A stretch of DNA of 64,000 nt from Microbacterium sp. LWO14-1.2 (GTDB taxonomy: Bacteria > Actinomycetota > Actinomycetes > Actinomycetales > Microbacteriaceae): NCBI RefSeq assembly GCF_038397715.1, contig NZ_CP151633.1, forward strand, positions 62,001-126,000, in the 5' to 3' direction. The notes under the pieces were generated by a model, which had not been told where the DNA came from, searched no databases, and was given only the letters and a program-made list of their open reading frames with translations. Position numbers and translations under genes: made by a program. Numbering within the stretch: position 1 is the first letter of the stretch; every line of letters starts with the position of its first letter. Positions 35,137-42,312 of this stretch are shown piece after piece.

Positions 35137-35149
35137 GTCGAAGTTCGAC
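35137..35149. promoter_or_regulatory. small inverted repeat at the ettA transcription start
   Basis: GTCGAA and TTCGAC flank a single base. The minus-strand TAGGCT at 35155-35160 would start transcription right at this repeat, so it is an operator candidate or a leader hairpin. It does not match the LexA consensus spacing. Confidence 0.35.
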
Positions 35150-35241
35150 ACTCCAGCCTACCGGCCCCTCTCCCATCGAGCCGACGAGCGGAGCTAGGCC
35201 ACGAATCCGCTCTCGGGGAGATCGGCCCCGGGCCCGCGGGA

Positions 35242-35733
35242 TCACCAGTCGATCGGTCGGGTGCTGCCGATCAGGCAGCGGCCTTCGGCGAGCTGCGGCA
35301 GCACCGCCGTGACGGGCTCGCCGGTCGACGGCCCGACCTGGCCCACGAGGCACTCCGTCTCGCCCCACCTCACCGAGAACTGCAGGCTCTCGGCAGGATT
35401 CCCCACCGTCGAGACGTCCTGTGTCACCTGCATGGCCTCACGGTCGAAGCCGGCGGCGATCAGCGCGTCGATGTAGGCGCGGCCGGCAGCGCGCTGATCG
35501 GACGCCCACACCTGCGCGGTGACCGCCGAGAACAGCGGCAGGTTCTCCTCGGCCGTACCCTCCGGAACGAGCACGGGGCCGCTCGGCGTCGGTGCGGCAC
35601 TCGTCTCCACCGCGGTCGGAGACGGCGTGGGGCCACCCTGCGGACCGCACGCGGACAACACGAGCGCCGCCCCCACCGCGACGGAGAGGAGAGCGGCAGC
35701 GCGCGCCGTTCTGGAAGCCGGTCGTCGAAGCAC
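35242..35733 (-). CDS. DUF6993 lipoprotein
   Basis: A 163-aa secreted lipoprotein. A basic N-terminus and hydrophobic stretch (ALLSVAVGAALVLSAC) end in the lipobox LSAC, with Cys29 as the lipidated residue. A Pro/Ser/Thr linker (about 30-60) and a DUF6993-type domain (FSAVTAQVWASDQRAAGRAYIDALIAAGFDREAMQVTQDVST) follow, with a Cys pair (ECLVG, RCLIG) that may form a disulphide. TAGACT at 35740-35745 ends 6 nt before the GTG (leaderless). Anchored to the outer face of the cytoplasmic membrane; the function is unknown. Confidence 0.88.
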   Translation of the reverse strand: MLRRPASRTARAAALLSVAVGAALVLSACGPQGGPTPSPTAVETSAAPTPSGPVLVPEGTAEENLPLFSAVTAQVWASDQRAAGRAYIDALIAAGFDREAMQVTQDVSTVGNPAESLQFSVRWGETECLVGQVGPSTGEPVTAVLPQLAEGRCLIGSTRPIDW

Positions 35734-35788
35734 GCCCCGAGTCTACGGGGGCGTCTGCGACGACCGTGCGCCACGCGCTGCCGCTCCG

Positions 35789-36343
35789 CTAGGAGGGAGC
35801 ACCCCAGGCGTCGCCCGCGGACCCGGAAGCGCCCGGATCACCGCTCGCCGATTCGGCGGAGGCGAGGTCGGGGTCCGCCCAGGATGTGTCGATGGCACGG
35901 GCGTCCTCGGACGCCTCCGAGGACGACGTAGCGCTCGACGGGGCCGTGTCGGCGGCCCCCCGATCCTGGTCGGCAGAGCTCGATCGGGAGGGCGACCTGC
36001 GGTACGCAGTGGTACCCCAGCGGAGGTCGTGCCCGACGGCATCCGCGTCGATGTCGACGCTCGTCCCCTGCTTGCCGTTGTTCTCCCAGGCCCGGATCTT
36101 CATCCGCCCGGTGACGATCACGCTGTCCCCGGCGCGCAGCGACGCCTTGACGTTCTCCGCGAGATGACGGAAGGCGGCGACCGAGTACCAGTTCGTGCCG
36201 ACGTCGACCCAGGTCTGCGTGGCTTCGTCGAAGCGCCTGTGCGTACTGGCGAGGCGGAAGTTCGCGACCGGCACTCCCCCAGCCGTGCGTCCCTGCGTCG
36301 GGTCGGTGGCGACGTTGCCGATGATCGTGACGGTGTCCTGCAT
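35789..36343 (-). CDS. ssb: single-stranded DNA-binding protein paralogue
   Basis: A 184-aa SSB. The OB-fold domain covers about 1-110 (MQDTVTIIGNVATDPTQGRTAGGVPVANFRLASTHRRFDEATQTWVDVGTNWYSVAAFRHLAENV...VIVTGRMKIRAWENNGKQGTSVDIDADAVGHDL). A Ser/Ala/Asp-rich tail ends DAWGAPS, not the DDDIPF-type acidic tip that replication SSBs use to recruit partners. This suggests a secondary SSB rather than the replicative one. GAAGGAG lies ahead of the ATG. The 217 bp upstream contain a LexA-like box facing a small divergent gene. Confidence 0.92.
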   Translation of the reverse strand: MQDTVTIIGNVATDPTQGRTAGGVPVANFRLASTHRRFDEATQTWVDVGTNWYSVAAFRHLAENVKASLRAGDSVIVTGRMKIRAWENNGKQGTSVDIDADAVGHDLRWGTTAYRRSPSRSSSADQDRGAADTAPSSATSSSEASEDARAIDTSWADPDLASAESASGDPGASGSAGDAWGAPS

Positions 36344-36526
36344 GTGTGTCTCCTTCGCGAGCCGGGTCCCACGCCCGGGTGTTCACAGCATCACCATCGC
36401 GGGAGAGCTCCGCTCGGCGGAAGAGCTGAGAACCCGGCAGACGGGGACAACCCGACTCGCGAGGCGTTCCGTGCAGAAGAGGTCGAGAGCCGCTGATCAC
36501 GACCTGCTCGAAAGGAATGTCGGAGG

Positions 36527-36542
36527 TCGATCGTATGTTCGA
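36527..36542. promoter_or_regulatory. LexA (SOS) box-like element
   Basis: TCGATCGTATGTTCGA matches the actinobacterial LexA consensus TCGAAC-N4-GTTCGA at 11 of 12 fixed positions. It lies 18 bp before the start of a small ORF and 184 bp from the divergent ssb, in the only intergenic region over 200 bp here. Confidence 0.6.
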
Positions 36543-36560
36543 ATCAGAGAGGAGAACCCG

Positions 36561-36830
36561 ATGTCCGAGACCCAGCTTCTGACCACACCAGAGGTGCCCT
36601 ACGCCGCACCCCGACTGTCCTCACGACGCGAGCACCTCGTCCGCGCCTCGGCTCACCTGTGGCGCGTGCAGGACGACACAGGCCGAGTACTCGGACACCT
36701 TCGTATCGTCGCCGATCCTCTCGGCCTCCGTTACCGCGCAGAGCGGCTGCATCTGCCCACGGGTCGGTTCCGGCTGGTCGGCGACTTCTGGCGTGCCGAC
36801 GACGCCGTCGCCGCTCTGCGCAACGGCTGA
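36561..36830 (+). CDS. small hypothetical protein behind a LexA-like box
   Basis: An 89-aa protein I do not recognise. After a Ser/Thr/Pro-rich N-terminus (1-25) comes a compact domain: LVRASAHLWRVQDDTGRVLGHLRIVADPLGLRYRAERLHLPTGRFRLVGDFWRADDAVAALRNG. This reads like a small beta-rich fold with a C-terminal helix. It is basic, with many Arg and few Lys, and has no membrane segment. GGAGA precedes the ATG. The SOS-like box 18 bp upstream and the divergent SSB gene point towards DNA damage, but this is inference. The stop is close to tRNA-Arg on the other strand. Confidence 0.75.
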   Translation: MSETQLLTTPEVPYAAPRLSSRREHLVRASAHLWRVQDDTGRVLGHLRIVADPLGLRYRAERLHLPTGRFRLVGDFWRADDAVAALRNG

Positions 36831-36844
36831 GATCGAAATGCTTG

Positions 36845-36917
36845 TGCCCCCGGCAGGATTCGAACCTGCGACCAAGAGATTAGAAGGCTCCTGCTCTTTC
36901 CCCTGAGCTACGGAGGC
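36845..36917 (-). tRNA. tRNA-Arg (UCU)
   Basis: A 73-nt cloverleaf: acceptor GCCTCCG/CGGGGGC, D-arm GCTCAGGGG...GAGC, anticodon loop CTTCTAA giving anticodon UCU (reads AGA/AGG), T-arm GCAGG TTCGAAT CCTGC, discriminator A. The 3' CCA is not encoded. It lies between a small gene and orn, on the opposite strand. Confidence 0.95.
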
Positions 36918-36977
36918 GGACATCTCCACCGTACCGCGCCAAGGCCCCGATGTCGGAGCCGTCGATAGGATGGCGGC

Positions 36978-37604
36978 ATGGTAACTGCGTCTGAGAACGA
37001 CCGGCTCGTCTGGATCGACTGCGAGATGACGGGCCTCGATCTCGCTGTAGACGAACTGGTGGAGATCGCGGTGGTGGTCACCGACTTCGAGCTCCGACCG
37101 GTCGATCCCGGGTTCCAGGTCGTGATCCGCCCGAGTGATGAAGCGCTCGCGCACATGAACGATTTCGTCACGAAGATGCACGAGACCTCCGGCTTGAGCG
37201 AAGAGATCCCGCACGGCATCACGCTGGCGGAGGCCGAGGCTCAGACCCTCGCATACATCAAGCGATTCGCTCCCGTCGAGAAGAAGGCTCCACTCGCGGG
37301 CAACACGATCGGCACCGACCGCATGTTCCTCGCGAAGTACATGCCGCAGGTCGACCAGTGGCTGCACTACCGGAACGTCGACGTGTCGAGCATCAAAGAA
37401 CTCTCCCGGCGTTGGTACCCGCGGGTGTTCTTCCAGGCGCCCTCGAAAGACGGTGGTCACCGCGCACTCGCCGACATCCTGGAGTCGATCCGCGAACTCC
37501 GCTACTACCGGGAAGCGGTCTTCGTCGACGAACCAGGACCGTCGAGCGACGATGCGCGCGACATCGCGAGCCGTACCGTGTCGGAGTTCACTCCAAACAT
37601 GTAA
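36978..37604 (+). CDS. orn: oligoribonuclease
   Basis: A 208-aa DEDDh exonuclease that degrades 2-5 nt RNAs, including the pGpG made from cyclic di-GMP. ExoI is WIDCEMTGLD (about 12-21), ExoII AGNTIGTDRMFLAKYM (about 109-124) and ExoIII GGHRALADILESI (about 156-168), with the catalytic His in the last. Slightly longer than E. coli Orn (181 aa) because of a 25-residue acidic tail. TAGGAT at 36966-36971 ends 6 nt before the ATG, leaderless. The next downstream gene is tRNA-His, an arrangement I recall from M. tuberculosis. Confidence 0.95.
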   Translation: MVTASENDRLVWIDCEMTGLDLAVDELVEIAVVVTDFELRPVDPGFQVVIRPSDEALAHMNDFVTKMHETSGLSEEIPHGITLAEAEAQTLAYIKRFAPVEKKAPLAGNTIGTDRMFLAKYMPQVDQWLHYRNVDVSSIKELSRRWYPRVFFQAPSKDGGHRALADILESIRELRYYREAVFVDEPGPSSDDARDIASRTVSEFTPNM

Positions 37605-37640
37605 TAGACTCGTCTGGTTGCCGATTCCGGTCGGCACATG

Positions 37641-37716
37641 GTGGGTATAGCTCAGCTGGTAGAGCGCTGGCTTGTGGTGCCGGATGTCGCGGGTTCGAGT
37701 CCCGTTACTCACCCCA
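37641..37716 (+). tRNA. tRNA-His (GUG)
   Basis: A 76-nt cloverleaf including an encoded CCA. The anticodon loop TTGTGGT gives GUG. The acceptor GTGGGTA/TACTCAC pairs fully with one G-U. The base before it (37640) is G and can pair with the discriminator C as the G-1 required for histidine identity. T-arm GCGGG TTCGAGT CCCGT. Confidence 0.96.
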
Positions 37717-37718
37717 CG

Positions 37719-37745
37719 AAGGCCCGGGTCGTTGACCCGGGCCTT
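37719..37745 (+). terminator. intrinsic terminator after tRNA-His
   Basis: A 12-bp stem (AAGGCCCGGGTC / GACCCGGGCCTT) with a GTT loop, followed by a T run (TTTTTCTT), 3 bp past the tRNA. The best-formed intrinsic terminator in the window. Confidence 0.9.
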
Positions 37746-37759
37746 TTTCTTCCCCGTTG

Positions 37760-37780
37760 GAATACCCCCTGGGGGTATTC
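37760..37780. promoter_or_regulatory. CsoR-type copper operator
   Basis: A perfect palindrome: GAATACCCCC, central T, GGGGGTATTC. It matches the ATACCCC/GGGGTAT boxes bound by CsoR. A TATTCT (37776-37781) overlaps its right arm and probably is the -10 of the copper ATPase gene, so apo-CsoR would block transcription until copper is present. No csoR gene is in the window. Confidence 0.85.
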
Positions 37781-37813
37781 TGTTGTGATCGATGCAGAGA
37801 ACGGAGATTCCTG

Positions 37814-39925
37814 ATGATGCACGATCACACCCCGGAACACGTCCGCGCGGATCGCCCCGACGCTGGTCCTCACGACCACGACCACGTCCGCGCCGAGCAC
37901 CACGACCACGCGGACCACGCCGGACGCCACGACCACGCCGGACATACAGAGCGCTTCCGCCGTCTTTTCTGGCTGATGCTCGTGATCGCGGTCCCCGTCG
38001 TCGCGACCTCGCCGATGTTCGCGATGATCCTCGGCTACGACGTCCCGTCCTGGGCTCGCTGGGTATCCCCCGTGCTGGGATCCGTGATGTACGTCTGGGG
38101 CGGCGCTCCCTTCCTCACCGGCGCCGTCGCAGAACTGCGCTCGCGGCGACCGGGCATGATGCTCCTGATCGGCCTCGCGATCACCGTCGCGTTCGCCGCC
38201 TCGTGGGGCGCCAGCCTCGGTGTCCTCCACCACGAGCTCGAGTTCTGGTGGGAGCTCGCCCTCCTGATCGTCATCATGCTGCTCGGGCACTGGATCGAGA
38301 TGCGTTCCCTCGCGCAGACCACGTCGGCCCTCGACTCGCTCGCGGCGTTGCTGCCCGACGAGGCCGAGCGCGTCGACGGTGCGACCACCGTCGTCGTGTC
38401 GCCGAGCGACCTGCGGGTGGGCGACGTCGTCGTCGTCCGCCCCGGCGGACGCGTACCGGCTGACGGCCGTGTCACCCAGGGCTCTGCGAGCGTCGACGAA
38501 TCGATGATCACCGGGGAGTCGAAGACGGTCGATCGCGGTGTGGGCGACGCCGTCGTGGCGGGTACCGTCGCCACAGACTCCGGCATCCGGGTCGAGGTGA
38601 CCGCCGTCGGCGCCGACACGACACTGGCCGGGATCCAGAAGCTGGTGTCCGACGCCCAGTCGTCATCGTCGAGAGCTCAGCGCATCGCAGACAGAGCAGC
38701 CGCCTGGCTGTTCTGGTTCGCGCTGGGCGCCGCCGCCATCACCGCCGCGGCCTGGTCGATCGTGGGTCTTCCCGACGAGGCCGTGGTGCGCACGATCACC
38801 GTCCTCGTGATCGCCTGCCCGCACGCTCTGGGACTCGCGATCCCGCTCGTGGTCTCGATCGCGACCGAGCGTGCGGCCAGGGCCGGGGTCCTCGTGAAGG
38901 ACCGGCTCGCTCTCGAGACGATGCACACCATCGACACCGTGCTGTTCGACAAGACCGGCACGCTCACCGCAGGAAGGCCCGAGGTCACCGCTGTCAGCAC
39001 GGCGACCGGCTTCGTCGAAGACGAGGTGCTCGCCGCTGCCGCCGCCGCGGAGATCGACTCCGAGCACCCGCTGGCCACGGCCATCGTCGCCGCCGCGGAG
39101 GCGCGTGGACTCTCCGTCCCGTCCGCGTCCGACTTCCACTCATCCCCCGCCGTCGGCGTGAGCGCCGCCGTCGAGGGCCAGCACGTAGCCGTGGGCGGAC
39201 CGCGTCTGCTCGCTGGTGAAGGACTGTCCGAGCTCCCGGCCGCGCAGGCATGGCGCTCCGAGGGCGCGATCATCCTGCATGTCGTGATCGACCACCGGGT
39301 GGCCGGTGCGCTGCGGCTCGCCGACGCCGTCCGCCCGGAGTCGACCGTCGCCGTCGCAGCGCTCCAGGAGCGCGGCATCGACGTCGTGATGGTCACGGGC
39401 GACGCCGAGGCTGTTGCGCAGCACGTGGCCGCCGATCTCGGCATCCGCCGGGTGTTCGCGGGCGTGCGTCCTGAGGACAAGGCCTCCACCGTCCGTGAAC
39501 TGCAGTCGGAAGGCCGTCGCGTCGCCATGGTCGGGGATGGCGTCAACGACGCGCCGGCGCTTGCGCAGGCCGACGTCGGTCTCGCGATCGGCGCGGGCAC
39601 AGACGTGGCGATCGCCTCGGCGGGAGTGATCCTGGCGTCAGACGACCCGCGCACCGTGGTCTCCGTGATCGAGCTGTCGCGGGCGGGGTACCGGAAGATG
39701 ACGCAGAACCTCTGGTGGGCCGCGGGCTACAACCTCCTGTCCGTGCCGCTGGCCGCCGGCATCCTCGCGCCGGTCGGGTTCGTTCTCCCGATGTCCGTCG
39801 GGGCGATCCTCATGTCACTGTCGACCATCGTCGTCGCACTCAACGCCCAGCTGCTTCGCCGGCTCGACCTGAGGCCGGGTTCGGTCGTGCCGCGCAGGTC
39901 TGAGAGTTCCCACCGGCAGCCCTAG
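37814..39925 (+). CDS. copB: CopB-type copper-exporting P-type ATPase
   Basis: A 703-aa P1B-type ATPase that exports copper (possibly Ag) across the membrane. The first 45 residues hold 13 His, a metal-binding tail without CxxC. Six or more transmembrane helices start at about 50-66. The membrane metal site is CPH (335-337), the class usually called CopB/P1B-3. TGES-like ITGESK, phosphorylated Asp379 in DKTGT, and MVGDGVNDAPAL in the hinge are all present. The ATG at 37814 follows GGAG; a second ATG is next to it. CsoR-box control. The TAG stop is also the first half of the -10 of the next gene. Confidence 0.93.
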   Translation: MMHDHTPEHVRADRPDAGPHDHDHVRAEHHDHADHAGRHDHAGHTERFRRLFWLMLVIAVPVVATSPMFAMILGYDVPSWARWVSPVLGSVMYVWGGAPFLTGAVAELRSRRPGMMLLIGLAITVAFAASWGASLGVLHHELEFWWELALLIVIMLLGHWIEMRSLAQTTSALDSLAALLPDEAERVDGATTVVVSPSDLRVGDVVVVRPGGRVPADGRVTQGSASVDESMITGESKTVDRGVGDAVVAGTVATDSGIRVEVTAVGADTTLAGIQKLVSDAQSSSSRAQRIADRAAAWLFWFALGAAAITAAAWSIVGLPDEAVVRTITVLVIACPHALGLAIPLVVSIATERAARAGVLVKDRLALETMHTIDTVLFDKTGTLTAGRPEVTAVSTATGFVEDEVLAAAAAAEIDSEHPLATAIVAAAEARGLSVPSASDFHSSPAVGVSAAVEGQHVAVGGPRLLAGEGLSELPAAQAWRSEGAIILHVVIDHRVAGALRLADAVRPESTVAVAALQERGIDVVMVTGDAEAVAQHVAADLGIRRVFAGVRPEDKASTVRELQSEGRRVAMVGDGVNDAPALAQADVGLAIGAGTDVAIASAGVILASDDPRTVVSVIELSRAGYRKMTQNLWWAAGYNLLSVPLAAGILAPVGFVLPMSVGAILMSLSTIVVALNAQLLRRLDLRPGSVVPRRSESSHRQP

Positions 39926-39928
39926 ACT
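39923..39928 (+). promoter_or_regulatory. -10 element made partly from the copB stop codon
   Basis: TAGACT ends 6 nt before the GTG of the LysE-family gene and its TAG is the stop of copB. It would give leaderless expression of the exporter independent of copper control. Confidence 0.5.
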
Positions 39929-39934
39929 TGCGAG

Positions 39935-40564
39935 GTGTCGCCGGCAGTCTGGTTCTCGCTCCTCCTCGCCTGCGTCGTGATCAGCTTCACGCCGGGAGCG
40001 GGCGCCATCAACACGATGTCGAACGCCTTGAACCAGGGGTGGATGCGTTCGATCTGGGGCATCGTCGGCCAGCAGCTCGCTCTCATCGTCCACGTCGTGA
40101 TCGTGGCCGCCGGGGTGGGCCTCCTCGTGTCCCGATCCGAGGTGCTGTTCACGGTGATCCGTTACGCCGGGGCGGCCTACCTGGTCTATCTGGGCGTTCG
40201 GCTGATCGTGACGCGTCCCTCGACCGCTGCAGACATCGATGCGCAGGGCGCGCCTTCCCGCGAGGGTCACTGGTCGATGATCCGCCGAGGATTCTGGGTG
40301 AATCTCCTCAACCCCAAGGCGATCGTCTTCTTCCTGGCGTTCATCCCGCAGTTCATCCGCCTCGACGAGCCGCAGCTGCCGCAGTACCTCGTTCTCATCA
40401 CGACGGTGATCGTCGTCGACATCCTCGTCATGTGGGGCTTCTTCGCCGCCGCCGCTCGCCCGTTCCGTCGTTTCACCCGCTCGGCACGCGGACAGCGCAC
40501 ACTCAACACGGTGTTCGGAGTGCTCTTCATCGGAGTCGCCGCCCTGCTCGCGTTCCTGCACTGA
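39935..40564 (+). CDS. LysE/RhtB-family exporter
   Basis: A 209-aa membrane protein with about six hydrophobic segments. SPAVWFSLLLACVVISFTPGAGAINTMSNALNQGWMRSIWGIVGQQLALIVHVVIVAAGVG is the LysE signature (P-G-A/P-N, then Gly-rich helix). The mid-region FWVNLLNPKAIVFFLAFIPQFI is also conserved. Members export amino acids or homoserine-like metabolites. GTG start 6 nt after TAGACT. Its position behind copB is probably incidental. Confidence 0.9.
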   Translation: MSPAVWFSLLLACVVISFTPGAGAINTMSNALNQGWMRSIWGIVGQQLALIVHVVIVAAGVGLLVSRSEVLFTVIRYAGAAYLVYLGVRLIVTRPSTAADIDAQGAPSREGHWSMIRRGFWVNLLNPKAIVFFLAFIPQFIRLDEPQLPQYLVLITTVIVVDILVMWGFFAAAARPFRRFTRSARGQRTLNTVFGVLFIGVAALLAFLH

Positions 40565-40598
40565 CCGTCGTCGGCCGAGCGGCAATAGGCTGGCAGGG

Positions 40599-40946
40599 AT
40601 GGACATGACTGCCGACGCCTTCGAGGAACTCGTCGTCGACGAACTCGACCGCCTTCCCGATGACATGGTCGAGGGACTCGACAACGTCGTCTTCGTCGTG
40701 GAGGACCGCCCGGAGGACGGGAGCCTGGATCTCCTCGGACTGTACGACGGCCTCGCGCTCACTGAGCGCACGCAGTACGGCATGGGCGAGCTGCCCGACC
40801 GCATCGTCGTCTACCGGGAGCCGCATCTCGCCGCGTGCGACGACGAAGACGAGCTGCGCGACGAGGTCCACACCACCCTCGTGCACGAGATCGCGCACTT
40901 CTACGGCATCGACGACGAGCAGCTGCACGAACTGGGGTGGGCATGA
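40599..40946 (+). CDS. zincin-like metallopeptidase (DUF1025-type)
   Basis: A 115-aa small metalloprotease. The zinc motif is HEIAHFYGIDD (His96, Glu97, His100, with Asp105 or 106 as a possible third ligand). The acidic N-terminal half (residues 1-50) is rich in Asp and Glu. TAGGCT at 40586-40591 ends 7 nt before the ATG. It overlaps ClpS by four bases (ATGA). Members of this family are described as having no reported substrate; the ClpS link suggests proteolysis control, by inference. Confidence 0.9.
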   Translation: MDMTADAFEELVVDELDRLPDDMVEGLDNVVFVVEDRPEDGSLDLLGLYDGLALTERTQYGMGELPDRIVVYREPHLAACDDEDELRDEVHTTLVHEIAHFYGIDDEQLHELGWA

Positions 40947-41236
40947 GTCCGCTCGCCACCCCCGAGATCGACGAGCAGGTCGAGTTGAGCGCAGCCCCCT
41001 TGGAGCCATGGGAGGTCGTGGTGTGGAACGACCCCGTGAACCTCATGAGCTACGTGGTGCGGGTGTTCCGCACGTACTTCGGGTACTCGACCGAACGGGC
41101 CACTCAGCTGATGCTCGCCGTGCACCACGAGGGGCACGCGATCGTCGCGACAGGACCGCGCGAGACCATGGAGGTGCATGCGCAGGCCATGCACGACTAC
41201 GGACTCTGGGCCACGGTGCGGAAGGTCGCCTCGTGA
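40943..41236 (+). CDS. clpS: ATP-dependent Clp protease adaptor ClpS
   Basis: A 97-aa adaptor that delivers N-degron proteins to the Clp chaperone. WNDPVNLMSYVVRVFRTYFGYS (about 28-49) is the conserved first segment and AVHHEGHAIVATGPRE (about 59-74) carries the His of the binding pocket. The N-terminal 20 residues are the flexible arm. ATG start overlapping the metallopeptidase, GTGA overlap with the downstream DUF2017 gene, so all three are translationally coupled. Confidence 0.94.
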   Translation: MSPLATPEIDEQVELSAAPLEPWEVVVWNDPVNLMSYVVRVFRTYFGYSTERATQLMLAVHHEGHAIVATGPRETMEVHAQAMHDYGLWATVRKVAS

Positions 41237-41727
41237 GTGCCGAACGACGAGTGACTCTGCAGATGGCTGTGATCGAGGGGCACCAGCTCGTCCAGCTGCT
41301 GGACGATCTCATCGACCTCCTCGGCGTCGATCGCGATCCCTCCGACACCGCGATCGAGAGGTTGACGCCGAGCGCCTATCCCGACGACGACGAGGCCGCT
41401 CGCGCATTCCGGTCGGCGACCGCCGACGACCTCATCGACCGCCGTCGTACCGACGCGGTCACCGTGCGCACGACGATCGCCTCGTCGCTCCCGGGCGCGA
41501 AGGCCGCCCCGGAGGAAGACGCGTTCGCGCAGATCGACGTGATGGCGACCTCCTCCGATCTGGACGCCTGGATGCGGACGCTCACCGCACTCCGGTTGGT
41601 CATCGCCGAACGCCTCGGGATCGAGTCCGACGACGAGCACGACCCCGACGACCCGCGATACGGGGTCTACGACTGGCTCGGCTATCGGCTCGAGCTCGTG
41701 GTGCAGGCAGCGGACCGTCTGGGCTGA
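41233..41727 (+). CDS. DUF2017 family protein
   Basis: A 164-aa protein of the actinobacterial DUF2017 family, usually found right after clpS. A helical-looking N-terminus (VTLQMAVIEGHQLVQLLDDLIDLLG), an acidic middle (TPSAYPDDDEAARAFRSATADDLIDRRR) and a C-terminal segment (MRTLTALRLVIAERLGIESDDEHDPDDPRYGVYDWLGYRLELVVQAADRLG) are all conserved. GTG start inside the clpS stop. Fixed co-occurrence suggests an accessory of ClpS-directed proteolysis; the biochemical role is unknown. Confidence 0.88.
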   Translation: MSAERRVTLQMAVIEGHQLVQLLDDLIDLLGVDRDPSDTAIERLTPSAYPDDDEAARAFRSATADDLIDRRRTDAVTVRTTIASSLPGAKAAPEEDAFAQIDVMATSSDLDAWMRTLTALRLVIAERLGIESDDEHDPDDPRYGVYDWLGYRLELVVQAADRLG

Positions 41728-41730
41728 CGA

Positions 41731-42312
41731 TCAGGGGACGGTCACGACGCGCGTCGCCAGCGCCCGAGGGGCGTCCCTCCGCACGTGCTCGTCCTCCTGA
41801 GCTGCCCACCGGTCCCAGTGCGGGCGGTACGTGTCGCCGTCGCGCGACAACGCCCGCGCCTTCCGTCCCCGCTCCGCCGACTCGACCCACACCGTCACAT
41901 CCGCGATCTTCGCCGTCGCGGGAGTGAGGATGCCGCTGCCCTCGACGAGCAGGCTGAGAGCGGGATCCACGGCATGGCTCTCGGCATCCGCCTCGCTCTC
42001 CCAATCCCAGCGCCGCCAACTCCCGAGCAGGCCGCGACCGTGAGGCCTGAGGATGCCGTCGAGAGCGCGCTCCGCGCCCGCATCGAGACCGTCCCACCCG
42101 GGATAGATCGAGTCGAGGGCGATCGACTGCACGCGACCCTGTACGGGCCAGCGCTCGACGAGCATACGTGCGAGCGTCGTCTTGCCCGCCCCGCTCCGCC
42201 CGTCGATCAGGACGACCGGATTCGACACCGCCAGATCGCGGATGTCGCCGACGAGCACCGTCGCGGCATGCTCGAGAGCACCCGCGACGGCATCGTCACT
42301 TCTTGAGGGCAC
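41731..42312 (-). CDS. P-loop kinase-like protein
   Basis: A 193-aa nucleoside-kinase-like NTPase. Walker A is GRSGAGKTT (38-46); ALDSIYPGWDGLDAG carries an Asp at the strand end, and LLVEGSGILTPATAKIADVTVWVESAERGRKARALSRDGDTYRPHWDRWAAQEDEH resembles the LID and Arg-rich region of uridine kinases. GTG start overlapping the GerW-like gene by 17 bp. The substrate is unknown; a phosphorylated sugar or nucleoside is plausible. Confidence 0.85.
   Translation of the reverse strand: MPSRSDDAVAGALEHAATVLVGDIRDLAVSNPVVLIDGRSGAGKTTLARMLVERWPVQGRVQSIALDSIYPGWDGLDAGAERALDGILRPHGRGLLGSWRRWDWESEADAESHAVDPALSLLVEGSGILTPATAKIADVTVWVESAERGRKARALSRDGDTYRPHWDRWAAQEDEHVRRDAPRALATRVVTVP

Noticed and set aside
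35137..35149. Possible second LexA box upstream of ettA
   Set aside because: The arms are only one base apart, not four, and ettA is not a known SOS gene.
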